Shown here: positions 1 to 7,410 of the stretch, one piece after another
Layout: every line of letters starts with the position of its first letter
Numbering within the stretch: the first letter of the stretch is position 1
From: Flavobacteriales bacterium
Lineage (GTDB): Bacteria; Bacteroidota; Bacteroidia; Flavobacteriales_D; UBA2798
DNA length: 64,000 nt
Direction of reading: 5' to 3'
Assembly (NCBI GenBank): GCA_019694795.1
Contig: JAIBBF010000010.1
Coordinates: 1 to 64,000, forward strand
The notes under the pieces: generated by a model
Seen by the model: the letters and a program-made list of their open reading frames with translations, nothing else
What the model was told of the DNA's origin: nothing
Databases searched by the model: none
Position numbers and translations under genes: made by a program

Positions 1-315
1 TATATCAATTATCTGCGGAATTATTTACGCGATAACAAATATAAACCCGGCGAATTAAGTCTGGAAGAAAATCAGCATGAGCTTGCAGAGGATGAAAAAA
101 AAGAAAATGATTCTCCGCAAATGAAAATACTGAACGAGGAGCTGGAGAAAATGGAAGATTGGGAGCGCATGCTTTTACTGCTAAGAAGTCAGGAAATGAG
201 TTATTCGGAGATCCGGAAATATATTGACAAACCCGAATCTCAATTGAAAGTATATTATCAGCGCTTAAAACAACGATTAACCCAGCGTATTAACGAACGA
301 TTATCAGAAAAATAA
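1..315 (+). CDS. RNA polymerase sigma factor, C-terminal part (5' end outside window)
   Basis: Reading from base 1 in the frame that stops at 315 gives an open frame with no start, so the gene begins upstream of the window. The visible 104 residues hold a charged linker and then a helix-turn-helix segment (LLLRSQEMSYSEIRKYI followed by a Q/R/K-rich helix), which fits region 4 of ECF-type sigma-70 factors, the part that contacts the -35/-33 promoter element. The ATG at 121 lies inside this frame and is not the real start. The next gene begins 2 bases later and encodes a membrane protein with a short cytosolic N-terminus, the usual arrangement of a sigma factor and its anti-sigma factor. Family assignment rests only on the C-terminal domain, so it is moderately sure. 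Confidence 0.7.
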   Translation, partial: YINYLRNYLRDNKYKPGELSLEENQHELAEDEKKENDSPQMKILNEELEKMEDWERMLLLLRSQEMSYSEIRKYIDKPESQLKVYYQRLKQRLTQRINERLSEK

Positions 316-317
316 AT

Positions 318-1736
318 ATGGAAAAGAAGGGCCCTCTTTCCGAAAACGATATTGAGAAGATGCTGAAAATGCACTTTCTTGATCTCGAACATGTCTCACC
401 TAAAAACGAAACCACTATGGAAATCGTAGCTCAACATGTTGCCGGAAAAAAAGGATTTGCAGTTTACTCCGGCTCCGGATTATCCACATTTTTTAAATGG
501 GGATTATTTACCCTTACCATTGCAATTGGGGGTCTTGCCGTTTACTTTTCAAACTCAACTGAAACCGAAAACAAAACGGTAGAAGTTATCTCAACCATTC
601 CTGCTTCAGAAGAGAATCCGCCTATTATAAGTCCGGACCCCGATCCTGCACCCAAACAAATTGCGGCTTTACAATTTGTTCCGAAACAAAACGAAGAAAA
701 AAATGCAATTCCGTCCGACAGTTTATCCAATGAACCGATAGAATTCAAAAATGAACGGGTAAAAATCCCCACGAACGAAATCAAACCATCCAACTTTCAG
801 CGAACAATCATTGAAGAAGATCATATTCCCAATTTAAGTCCGGAAGAAATCAAGGAAACGCAAAAGTTTAAAAAGAAAATGATCGACCGTGTAATTAAAC
901 GGGATAAAAACTATTATGCTCTTATTCCCTCGGGTACAATTTCCTTTCGTAACGACACTGTTTCGATACAAAGTTTTTTAATCCGAACGCATGAGATCAC
1001 CAATCTTGAATACCGCACTTTTTTATTTGACTTGTTGATTCAGGGTAAAGTAGAAGACTTTAAAAAAGCCAGACCGGTTCACCGGATGTGGACCGATCGT
1101 TTTGTGAAGGCCGCCTATAATGAACCGATGGAAAAAAATTATTTTTCACATCCTGCCTACGACTTATATCCGGTTGTTAACATCACCCGTGAAGGCGCAA
1201 AACTTTTCTGTGATTGGTTGACGATTTCCGTAAATGAAACATTAAAGAAAAAAGAAAAACCGCTAATGAACGATTTCAGACTTCCCTTTGATTCGGAATG
1301 GGCCATGGCGGCATATGGCGGACGATTGCACGGAAATTTATCGACCGACGACGATCATTTAAAAAATGAAAAAGGATGTTATCTGATAAATTTCAGCGAT
1401 CTGGAAGAGGTAAACAGTAAATACGATTCCACCTTGAAATATTGGATTCCAACTAATAATGATGGTTTAAAAATGATGCAGGACGGTGCCTTTCACACCG
1501 CCCGAACCGATAGTTACAATCCCAACAAATACGGACTCTATTGTATGAGTGGAAATGTTTCTGAAATGGTAATTCGTTTTAACCGTAAAGAAAACAAAAA
1601 AGTACCAGGCACTATTGGAGGATCCTGGTTGAGTCCGGAACAATTCCTTCGCATTGAAGCACCGGAAGAATGGGGCAGCGAAGTGAATGGTCCCTCCCCC
1701 ATGATTGGCTTCCGGCCGGTAATGACTATACGATGA
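318..1736 (+). CDS. Membrane-anchored SUMF/FGE-domain protein, possible anti-sigma factor
   Basis: This 472-residue protein has three parts: a cytosolic N-terminus of about 55 residues, one transmembrane helix (about 57-78), and a long periplasmic part. After a low-complexity linker the periplasmic part ends in a formylglycine-generating-enzyme-like (SUMF/FGE-sulfatase) domain at about 200-470. Landmarks are IPSGTISF, RTHEITNLEYRTF, RLPFDSEWAMAAYGG, YGLYCMSGNVSEM, GGSWL and IGFRPV. The fold is shared with FGE, EgtB and the Bacteroidetes gliding proteins GldJ/GldK. I see no pair of catalytic cysteines like those of true FGE, so a structural or binding role is more likely than catalysis. It follows the sigma factor by 2 bases, and its N-terminus lies where anti-sigma factors hold theirs. 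I infer that it anchors or senses for the sigma factor. A strong terminator follows. Confidence 0.75.
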   Translation: MEKKGPLSENDIEKMLKMHFLDLEHVSPKNETTMEIVAQHVAGKKGFAVYSGSGLSTFFKWGLFTLTIAIGGLAVYFSNSTETENKTVEVISTIPASEENPPIISPDPDPAPKQIAALQFVPKQNEEKNAIPSDSLSNEPIEFKNERVKIPTNEIKPSNFQRTIIEEDHIPNLSPEEIKETQKFKKKMIDRVIKRDKNYYALIPSGTISFRNDTVSIQSFLIRTHEITNLEYRTFLFDLLIQGKVEDFKKARPVHRMWTDRFVKAAYNEPMEKNYFSHPAYDLYPVVNITREGAKLFCDWLTISVNETLKKKEKPLMNDFRLPFDSEWAMAAYGGRLHGNLSTDDDHLKNEKGCYLINFSDLEEVNSKYDSTLKYWIPTNNDGLKMMQDGAFHTARTDSYNPNKYGLYCMSGNVSEMVIRFNRKENKKVPGTIGGSWLSPEQFLRIEAPEEWGSEVNGPSPMIGFRPVMTIR

Positions 1737-1741
1737 GATTG

Positions 1742-1770
1742 AAAGTCACGGTTTTTCACCGTGACTTTTT
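1742..1770 (+). terminator. Rho-independent terminator after the SUMF gene
   Basis: An 11-bp perfect stem (1742-1752 with 1758-1768) with a 5-base loop runs into a T tract. It starts 5 bases after the stop codon of the SUMF-domain gene and closes the sigma/SUMF operon. Confidence 0.9.
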
Positions 1771-1808
1771 TATTTTCCATCAATCGAAGAATTGTGTATC
1801 TTTTCTTC

Positions 1809-2147
1809 ATGGATACGTTGACGATAAAAGAAAGTCAGGCCCTGGTTGATCGCTGGATTAAAGAGCATGGCGTGCGTTATTTTTCGGAATTAACCAATAT
1901 GGCAATGCTCACTGAGGAAGTTGGTGAAGTTGCCCGGATTATTGCCCGGCGCTATGGTGAACAATCGGAAAAGGAAAGTGATAAAAACAAAGATCTGGGC
2001 GATGAATTGGCAGATGTGCTTTTTGTATTGATTTGTTTGGCGAATCAAACCGGAATTGATTTGGAAGAGGCCCTGAAAAAAAACCTCGATAAAAAAACCG
2101 GGAGAGACCATGATCGTCACCACTCCAACGAAAAATTAAAATCCTGA
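1809..2147 (+). CDS. MazG-like nucleotide pyrophosphohydrolase
   Basis: The 112-residue all-alpha protein carries the MazG-type metal-binding pattern: TEEVGEVAR in the first helix and DLGDELADVLFVLICLANQ in the second, supplying the EExxE and ExxD acidic residues that bind magnesium. Members of this superfamily hydrolyse (d)NTPs to monophosphate and pyrophosphate and cleanse the nucleotide pool. The single-domain length fits the short Bacteroidetes homologues rather than two-domain MazG. I chose the ATG at 1809 because an upstream in-frame ATG lies inside the terminator hairpin and would add an unlikely hydrophobic leader. A -7-like sequence (TATCTTTT) lies about 5 bases before the start. The exact substrate cannot be told from sequence. 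Confidence 0.85.
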   Translation: MDTLTIKESQALVDRWIKEHGVRYFSELTNMAMLTEEVGEVARIIARRYGEQSEKESDKNKDLGDELADVLFVLICLANQTGIDLEEALKKNLDKKTGRDHDRHHSNEKLKS

Positions 2148-2154
2148 TTCACCC

Positions 2155-4152
2155 ATGCGGTATTTTTTTCTATACCTATTACTGCAGTTAAACTTCTCGT
2201 TGTTTGCTCAGGAAACGGAGTTGGTTATTGACTCACTTGAAAAAAGTGCACTACGAATAAAATCCGATTCGGAACGCCTGGAAAAATACATTGAATGGAC
2301 CCGCGAAAACGAAGGGAAAAATTATTCAGTAGCTCTCCATTTTGGAGAAAAGGCAGTAGAACTAGCACAGAAAATTGGAAATAAGGAACGTGAGGCCTAT
2401 GTGTTAAATAGTTTGGGAAATACCTATTGGTATATGAACGAATTGCAAAAATGCATGAATTATTACATCAAAGCCATGAAAATTCGCGATGAGATTCAGG
2501 ATAAACGCGGCATGGGAACTTCACGCATCAATATCGGATCAGTTTTATCGGAGCAAGGTGATTTTAAAAATTCAAAGCGATACTTCGATGAAGCACTTTC
2601 CATTTTTAAATCCATAAAAAACACCGAAGAAGAATGCGCTACACTGGTGAATATCGCTGAATGGCATTATTACCAGCAAGAACATGATTCTGCCATTTAC
2701 TATTATAAAAAAGCGAAGGAAATTGCTATTCGGGATCACTATCCGGATCAGGTAACACAAATCAACAATGGTTTGGCCGGTTATTACCGCAGAAAAGATG
2801 AAATCCCCAAGGCGCTTGAATTGTATGAAGAAAATATAAAAATCGATAAAGAATCGGGCGATATCTATTCGCTTACGGTTACCCTCAACAATTTATCGCT
2901 TGCCCAATCGGCTATGGGCGATTACAAAAAAGCCATTGAAACATCCTTACAATCACTGGAGCTCGCACAGCAAATCGATAATCATGCTTCCATTCAATAT
3001 GCATTGGGAAATCTCGCCGAGTATTATAAACAAATTGGCGACTATAAAAATGCTTATCAATATCAGAATTACTTCCTCGTATATTTTCAGGAATCGGTAG
3101 ATGTAGAAAACAAACGGATTAGTCTCGAAATTGAAGCCAGGTTTCAGGATGAAAAAAAACAATTACAGATCGACCGTTTAAAAGAAAAGGAAAAGTTGCA
3201 ACAAGAGGAAATCCGCAATAAAGAAATTGAAGCGGATTCTGAACGAAAAACAAAAATCATGTTCGGTGGCGGATTCCTTTTTGTTTTATTGATCGCCGTT
3301 CTCATTTTCCGTTCGCTGCGCCAAAATCAAAAAACCAACCGCATAATTCTGGCGCAGAAAAAAGAAGTTGAACATCAGAAAGAATTAATTGAAGATAAAA
3401 ACAAGGAAATACTCGACTCCATCAACTATGCACGCCGTTTACAGGATGCCATTATTCCATCACTCCGTGCAATTAAGGAACATCTGCCCGGTACCTTTGT
3501 GCTATATCGTCCAAAAGACATTGTAGCGGGCGATTTTTACTGGATGGAGAAAACAGAAAAATACACCTATTTCGCTGTGGCAGATTGTACCGGACACGGT
3601 GTTCCCGGAGCGCTGGTGAGTGTGGTGTGTGCCAATGCACTGGATCGCACCGTAAAAGAATTTGGAATTGAAGACACCGGAAAAATTCTCGATCATACCC
3701 GCTCTTTAATTTTAAAAACATTTTCGAAAAGCGAAGATGAAGTGAAAGACGGAATGGATATTTCATTGGTAAGAATCGATAATAATAATCAACTCCAATG
3801 GTCGGGCGCAAACAATCCATTGTATATTATCAGAAACGGAAGTGAAAGCATTGAAGAAATGCAGGCCGATAAATTTCCTGTTGGAGCAGGGTATGCCGAT
3901 CAACAATTTCAATCGAAAACAATTTCAATTACCAAAGGCGATCAGATTTATTTGTTTACGGATGGATTTGCCGATCAGTTTGGTGGTGAAAATGGAAAAA
4001 AATTAAAAAGTTCGGGACTCAAAAAATTATTGCTATCCATCCATCATCTTTCTTCAGAAGAACAAGTGCAGACGCTTTCCAAAACCTTCGAAAACTGGAA
4101 AGGAAATCTTGAACAGATTGATGATGTTTGTGTGGCAGGTATTCGGTTTTGA
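2155..4152 (+). CDS. TPR-repeat, membrane-anchored SpoIIE/PP2C-type phosphatase
   Basis: This 665-residue protein has a signal peptide (cleavage near FAQ, residue 19), several tetratricopeptide repeats (about 40-320), a coiled coil, a transmembrane helix at about 369-388, a second cytosolic coiled coil, and a SpoIIE-type PP2C serine phosphatase domain (about 440-664). Phosphatase landmarks are VAGDFYWME, ADCTGHGVPGALVS, DGMDISLV and LFTDGFADQFGG, whose aspartates bind the metals. The layout suggests periplasmic TPRs sensing or binding a partner and a cytosolic phosphatase acting on a phosphoserine protein such as an anti-sigma antagonist. It begins 7 bases after the MazG-like gene and may be co-transcribed with it. 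The nearby sigma/SUMF pair makes a regulatory link conceivable, but nothing in the sequence proves it. No anti-anti-sigma (STAS) gene is visible here. Confidence 0.85.
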   Translation: MRYFFLYLLLQLNFSLFAQETELVIDSLEKSALRIKSDSERLEKYIEWTRENEGKNYSVALHFGEKAVELAQKIGNKEREAYVLNSLGNTYWYMNELQKCMNYYIKAMKIRDEIQDKRGMGTSRINIGSVLSEQGDFKNSKRYFDEALSIFKSIKNTEEECATLVNIAEWHYYQQEHDSAIYYYKKAKEIAIRDHYPDQVTQINNGLAGYYRRKDEIPKALELYEENIKIDKESGDIYSLTVTLNNLSLAQSAMGDYKKAIETSLQSLELAQQIDNHASIQYALGNLAEYYKQIGDYKNAYQYQNYFLVYFQESVDVENKRISLEIEARFQDEKKQLQIDRLKEKEKLQQEEIRNKEIEADSERKTKIMFGGGFLFVLLIAVLIFRSLRQNQKTNRIILAQKKEVEHQKELIEDKNKEILDSINYARRLQDAIIPSLRAIKEHLPGTFVLYRPKDIVAGDFYWMEKTEKYTYFAVADCTGHGVPGALVSVVCANALDRTVKEFGIEDTGKILDHTRSLILKTFSKSEDEVKDGMDISLVRIDNNNQLQWSGANNPLYIIRNGSESIEEMQADKFPVGAGYADQQFQSKTISITKGDQIYLFTDGFADQFGGENGKKLKSSGLKKLLLSIHHLSSEEQVQTLSKTFENWKGNLEQIDDVCVAGIRF

Positions 4153-4197
4153 TAGCATTTCTACACCTTTTACTCTCGGATTTCTACCGTTACATCG

Positions 4198-4215
4198 CTA
4201 ATTGTCATGAATTAG
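4198..4215. promoter_or_regulatory. Inverted repeat upstream of the CxxCH/YceI operon
   Basis: CTAATT and AATTAG form a perfect 6-6-6 inverted repeat centred about 55 bases upstream of the -7 element at 4259. The position fits an activator site. The sequence is only loosely like Crp/Fnr-type half sites, so the regulator is unknown. Confidence 0.35.
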
Positions 4216-4258
4216 TCACACAACACAACCAAACAAACTTTCTTAACGTCTTCTGATA

Positions 4259-4266
4259 TATTTTTG
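4259..4266 (+). promoter_or_regulatory. Bacteroidetes -7 promoter element (TATTTTTG)
   Basis: This is an exact match to TAnnTTTG, 18 bases before the ATG at 4285. I see no clear TTTG -33 box, which would fit a promoter that needs an activator. Confidence 0.55.
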
Positions 4267-4284
4267 TACAAACAACTATTTGCC

Positions 4285-5103
4285 ATGAAGAAAACATTAC
4301 TCTTTATTACAGCGTTGGGAGGATTTAGCCTCTTTTTAGCCTCATACGATAACGGAGCAGCGACGCACAGCAAAGACCGAACAGGGTCTCCGGTATCGAA
4401 TTTAAACTGCGGACAATGTCACGGTGGTGGCGGATTTAGTCCTTCCATTTCTGCACAATTATTAGATGCCACAAATACACCTGTTACTTCCTATAACCCG
4501 GGAGCAACTTACACCTGGAAAATTACGATCACGGCAGGTGCGGGAAATCCGAATTTTGGTTTTCAAACTGTGGCATTATTATCCAACAATTCCAATGCAG
4601 GAACTTTATCTGCACAGAGTGCAAATACCAAAGTGGTTACTTTAGGCGGAAGAAAATATGGAGAGCATCCATCGCCTAGTACAACCGGAGTGTTCATGTT
4701 AAACTGGGTAGCTCCAGCTTCAGGTTCGGGAACCGTAAAATTTTATACCACCGGAAATTGCGGAAACAACAATAACAACGATACCGGCGATTCTCCTTCT
4801 AATTTAGGCGCAACTATTATTACCGAAAATACATTTGCGGGAATTGAAGATGTAGCGCAGGTAGCTTTTACCGTATTTCCGAATCCAGCATCCGAGAGCA
4901 TCCGTATTCAATCTGAATTGAGCGGAAATTATATGCTTGAATTAATCGACGTAAGTGGTAAAATTGTTTACACAGAAAATATCGTTTTAAAGGGTGTCAC
5001 CTCCGGTGATGTAAATGTTGCATCATTTGATAAAGGAATTTATCTGGTTCGTCTTACCTCTGCCAATCAGGAAATTCATCTGAATAAAGTGCTTATCAAG
5101 TAA
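4285..5103 (+). CDS. Secreted CxxCH-containing T9SS cargo (choice-of-anchor V-like)
   Basis: The 272-residue protein has a signal peptide, then a c-type heme motif CGQCH at residues 42-46 within a GSPVSN..CGQCHGGGG context typical of Bacteroidetes 'choice-of-anchor V' proteins. A beta-sandwich middle follows, and a type A T9SS sorting domain occupies roughly the last 75 residues (FPNPASESIRI ... GIYLVRLTS ... KVLIK). It is therefore predicted to cross the outer membrane and stay at the surface. I use the ATG at 4285 rather than an upstream TTG because the n-region MKK begins there. It heads a five-gene same-strand run with a second CxxCH protein, an OB-fold protein, YceI and a DUF5777 barrel. 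Heme attachment is inferred from the motif only. Confidence 0.8.
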   Translation: MKKTLLFITALGGFSLFLASYDNGAATHSKDRTGSPVSNLNCGQCHGGGGFSPSISAQLLDATNTPVTSYNPGATYTWKITITAGAGNPNFGFQTVALLSNNSNAGTLSAQSANTKVVTLGGRKYGEHPSPSTTGVFMLNWVAPASGSGTVKFYTTGNCGNNNNNDTGDSPSNLGATIITENTFAGIEDVAQVAFTVFPNPASESIRIQSELSGNYMLELIDVSGKIVYTENIVLKGVTSGDVNVASFDKGIYLVRLTSANQEIHLNKVLIK

Positions 5104-5115
5104 TCTCTTTTCATT

Positions 5116-5478
5116 GTGATTAAGTTTGTTTTTTTCGGCATGGCTGTAGTTATTCTTACTATGGCCTGCTCGAAAGAAAATGAGCAGACGCTCATTCAGG
5201 AAACCTTGTGCCAGTTGGATACCTTAAGTTTTTCAAAGCAAATCCGGCCCATTATCACCCAGCGCTGCCTACCCTGCCACGATAATCTCCGGGCTGAGGG
5301 CGGTTATATTCTCGATAATTATTCCGATATTTCAGCTGAAGCTCTAAATGGCGTATTACTAGGAGTAATCAGGCATGAAAACGGATATAGTCCCATGCCA
5401 AAGGATGCCCCTTCAATGCCTGCTTGCGAAATCAGTGCCATTGAAAAGTGGATCGCCCAGGGAGCTCCTAATAATTAA
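5116..5478 (+). CDS. Monoheme c-type cytochrome lipoprotein
   Basis: The 120-residue protein has a lipoprotein signal (hydrophobic stretch ending MACSKEN, lipid cysteine near residue 18) and one CxxCH heme site, CLPCH, near residues 51-55, in the context IRPIITQRCLPCH. That context is common in cytochrome-like domains of Bacteroidetes and Planctomycetes. The tail has MPKDAP and EKWIAQGAPNN, matching the C-terminal helix and methionine-containing loop of small cytochromes. I take the GTG at 5116 because it supplies the positively charged n-region. The ATG at 5140 would leave a poor signal peptide. It sits 12 bases after the T9SS CxxCH gene and 3 bases before the OB-fold gene. It may pass electrons or sense redox state at the envelope, but its partner is unknown. 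Confidence 0.8.
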   Translation: MIKFVFFGMAVVILTMACSKENEQTLIQETLCQLDTLSFSKQIRPIITQRCLPCHDNLRAEGGYILDNYSDISAEALNGVLLGVIRHENGYSPMPKDAPSMPACEISAIEKWIAQGAPNN

Positions 5479-5481
5479 ACG

Positions 5482-5895
5482 ATGAAAAAAATTATTTTAC
5501 TTCTGGTCCTTGCCGGAGTTGCCATCGGAGCATGGTACGCCTATTCGGAATGGAACCGTAAACCCGCCACCGCTGCAGATGCGGCCACCGATTTTAAAGT
5601 GACTGCTGTTGACCTGATGAATGAGTTCAACGCAGACGAAACGGCCGCTACCAAAAAATACCTCGAGAAAATGCTGGAGGTAAAAGGAATAGTTGCAGAG
5701 GTTAGTCCGAATGATAAAAACTACGACGTGCTGCTCGAAACGGATGATTTGATGGGAGGTGTTAATTGTCACCTGGTGCCCGAGCAATCAGAAAAGGCAA
5801 AATCACTTCACCCCGGTGATGAAATTACAGTGAAAGGCAAGTGCAATGGTAAACTGACCGACATCGAATTAAACGTCGGCATTATTCTTGATTAA
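5482..5895 (+). CDS. OB-fold (tRNA_anti-like) membrane-anchored protein
   Basis: The 137-residue protein has an N-terminal membrane segment (about 3-21, IILLLVLAGVAIGAWYAY) and then a single OB-fold of the type Pfam calls tRNA_anti-like. The landmarks are VKGIVAEV, a conserved NCHL segment, and GDEITVKGKCNGKL. Despite the family name these exported Bacteroidetes proteins are not known to bind tRNA. The lone cysteines in NCHL and GKCNG could form a disulfide or bind a ligand. It is inside the CxxCH/YceI operon and its role is unknown. Confidence 0.75.
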   Translation: MKKIILLLVLAGVAIGAWYAYSEWNRKPATAADAATDFKVTAVDLMNEFNADETAATKKYLEKMLEVKGIVAEVSPNDKNYDVLLETDDLMGGVNCHLVPEQSEKAKSLHPGDEITVKGKCNGKLTDIELNVGIILD

Positions 5896-5914
5896 CCCAA
5901 CCTAAAAACCAGTC

Positions 5915-6466
5915 ATGAAAAAATTAATCTTCCTCTTGTTGCTCGCGCCGGTAATGGCCAATGCACAAACCAAAGTGTTTACCAAAAAGGGACAAATCTC
6001 TTTTTATTCCGAAACTTCCGTTGAAAAAATTGAAGCGCATAACAATCGCGTAACTGCTGTTCTGGAACAAGAAAGCGGCAAGCTTGAATTTTCCGTACTT
6101 ATCACCGCTTTTGAATTTGAAAAAGCACTGATGCAGGAACACTTCAATGAAAATTATATGGAGTCGCCCAAATTCCCGAAAGCAACATTTAAAGGAGCCA
6201 TCACCAACATTAAAGATATCGACTTTAAAAAAGATGGAGAATACGTTGCAAAAGTGGAAGGAGAAATGACCATTCACGGAGTGACAAAAAAAGTTGCCGA
6301 AAGCGGAAAAATTGTAATTAAAGGCGGAAAAATTTCTGCAAGTTCAACCGTAAACATTGCACTTAAAGATTATAACATCACCGTACCATCTGTGGTTGGA
6401 GCAAAGATTGCAGAAGTGATTAAAGTGGTGGTTAACATACCTTCTTTTGAACCATTGAAAAAATGA
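5915..6466 (+). CDS. YceI family periplasmic lipocalin-like protein
   Basis: The 183-residue protein has a signal peptide (cleavage after NAQ, residue 18) and the YceI beta-barrel: KGQISFYSETSVEKIEA at the start, FNENYMESPKFPKATFKG in the middle, and VEGEMTIHGVTKKV, the family signature, at about 115-130. YceI proteins hold long isoprenoid chains, such as polyprenyl quinones, in a lipocalin-like barrel. In this operon it lies between two CxxCH proteins and a predicted outer-membrane barrel, so a quinone or isoprenoid carrier for an envelope redox step is a reasonable inference. The last four bases overlap the start of the DUF5777 gene (ATGA), which suggests translational coupling. Confidence 0.88.
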   Translation: MKKLIFLLLLAPVMANAQTKVFTKKGQISFYSETSVEKIEAHNNRVTAVLEQESGKLEFSVLITAFEFEKALMQEHFNENYMESPKFPKATFKGAITNIKDIDFKKDGEYVAKVEGEMTIHGVTKKVAESGKIVIKGGKISASSTVNIALKDYNITVPSVVGAKIAEVIKVVVNIPSFEPLKK

Positions 6467-7362
6467 AATTAAAACAAAGCATTCTCCTGTTTACATTCGG
6501 ACTATTCAGTCTGAATACCTTTTCGCAGGATTTATTAAGTGAATTAGGCGATGAAGAAGAAGTGGTAAGAACACGCGCCAGTTTTAAAAATTCGAAGGTG
6601 ATTAATGCGCAATCGCTGGAAACCACTTACGGTGGTGTACTCGATTTCAGAATATCACACCGATTCGGACAAATTAACGGCGGACTGTATCAATTCTTCG
6701 GTTTGGATCAGGCCAGCATGCGTTTAAGTCTGGATTACGGACTTACCGACCGCCTGCAAATCGGAATAGGCAGAAGCACCTATGAAAAAACGGTAGATGG
6801 CCATATTAAATACCGGCTATTGTGGCAAACCGCCAATAGCAACAAAATGCCGATTTCATTAATTCTCTATTCGAGCATGTCGGTAAACGGAATGCGTTTC
6901 GATAACACATTTTACGAGCGCACCTTCGATACACGGATCAATTATGTGAATCACATTATTGTCGGAAGAAAATTCAACGAAAGGTTTTCTGCGGAATTAT
7001 TACCAACCATCGTACACAGAAATTTTGTTTTAACCGCTGCAGAAAAAAATACCGTCTTCGCTATTGGAGGAGCAGGAAGAGCAAAACTCACCAACCGGCT
7101 TGCCTTAAATGCAGAATATTTTTATGTTCCCGAAGGACAACTCGCCGCGGGATATACCAACTCCCTTTCATTGGGATTTGATATTGAAACCGGGGGACAC
7201 GTATTCCAATTACACATGACCAACACACCGATTATGGTAGACAAAGGTTACATCACTGAAACCACCGGTAAATGGGGCAAAGGAGATATCTGTTTTGGTT
7301 TTAATATCTCGCGTGTGTTCACGATTAAAAAACCAAAAATGCCGAAAGAAGAACAACAATAA
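6463..7362 (+). CDS. DUF5777 family outer-membrane beta-barrel protein
   Basis: The 299-residue protein has a signal peptide (cleavage near FSQ, residue 22) and alternating amphipathic strands typical of Bacteroidetes barrels. Segments such as GGVLDFRISHRFGQINGG, DRLQIGIGRS and GHVFQLHMTNT match what I know of DUF5777, a family often found beside YceI and cytochrome genes. It ends the operon that begins at 4285 and overlaps yceI by four bases. Function is unknown. Surface exposure next to a CxxCH protein suggests it could be a pore or scaffold for the redox proteins of the operon. Confidence 0.8.
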   Translation: MKLKQSILLFTFGLFSLNTFSQDLLSELGDEEEVVRTRASFKNSKVINAQSLETTYGGVLDFRISHRFGQINGGLYQFFGLDQASMRLSLDYGLTDRLQIGIGRSTYEKTVDGHIKYRLLWQTANSNKMPISLILYSSMSVNGMRFDNTFYERTFDTRINYVNHIIVGRKFNERFSAELLPTIVHRNFVLTAAEKNTVFAIGGAGRAKLTNRLALNAEYFYVPEGQLAAGYTNSLSLGFDIETGGHVFQLHMTNTPIMVDKGYITETTGKWGKGDICFGFNISRVFTIKKPKMPKEEQQ

Positions 7363-7381
7363 TTTTAAATTTATTGATCAT

Positions 7382-7410
7382 AAAAAAGGACCTTAACAGG
7401 TCCTTTTTTT
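7382..7410. terminator. Bidirectional terminator between DUF5777 and SDR genes
   Basis: The stem of 7382-7393 with 7398-7409 has an A tract on one side and a T tract on the other, with a 4-base loop, so it can stop transcription from both converging genes. It overlaps the stop codon of the minus-strand SDR gene. Confidence 0.88.

Noticed and set aside
542-793. 83-residue minus-strand open frame within the SUMF gene
   Set aside because: It is antisense to a clear domain-bearing gene and is low-complexity with no family features; the same holds for other antisense frames across the window.
318-1736. Gliding protein GldJ or GldK
   Set aside because: The SUMF domain is shared, but there is no lipoprotein signal, a cytosolic N-terminus precedes the membrane helix, and a sigma factor gene is adjacent.
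3473-3820. 115-residue minus-strand open frame within the TPR/SpoIIE phosphatase gene
   Set aside because: It lies opposite the conserved phosphatase motifs, has no start context, and its composition looks like a reverse-strand artefact.
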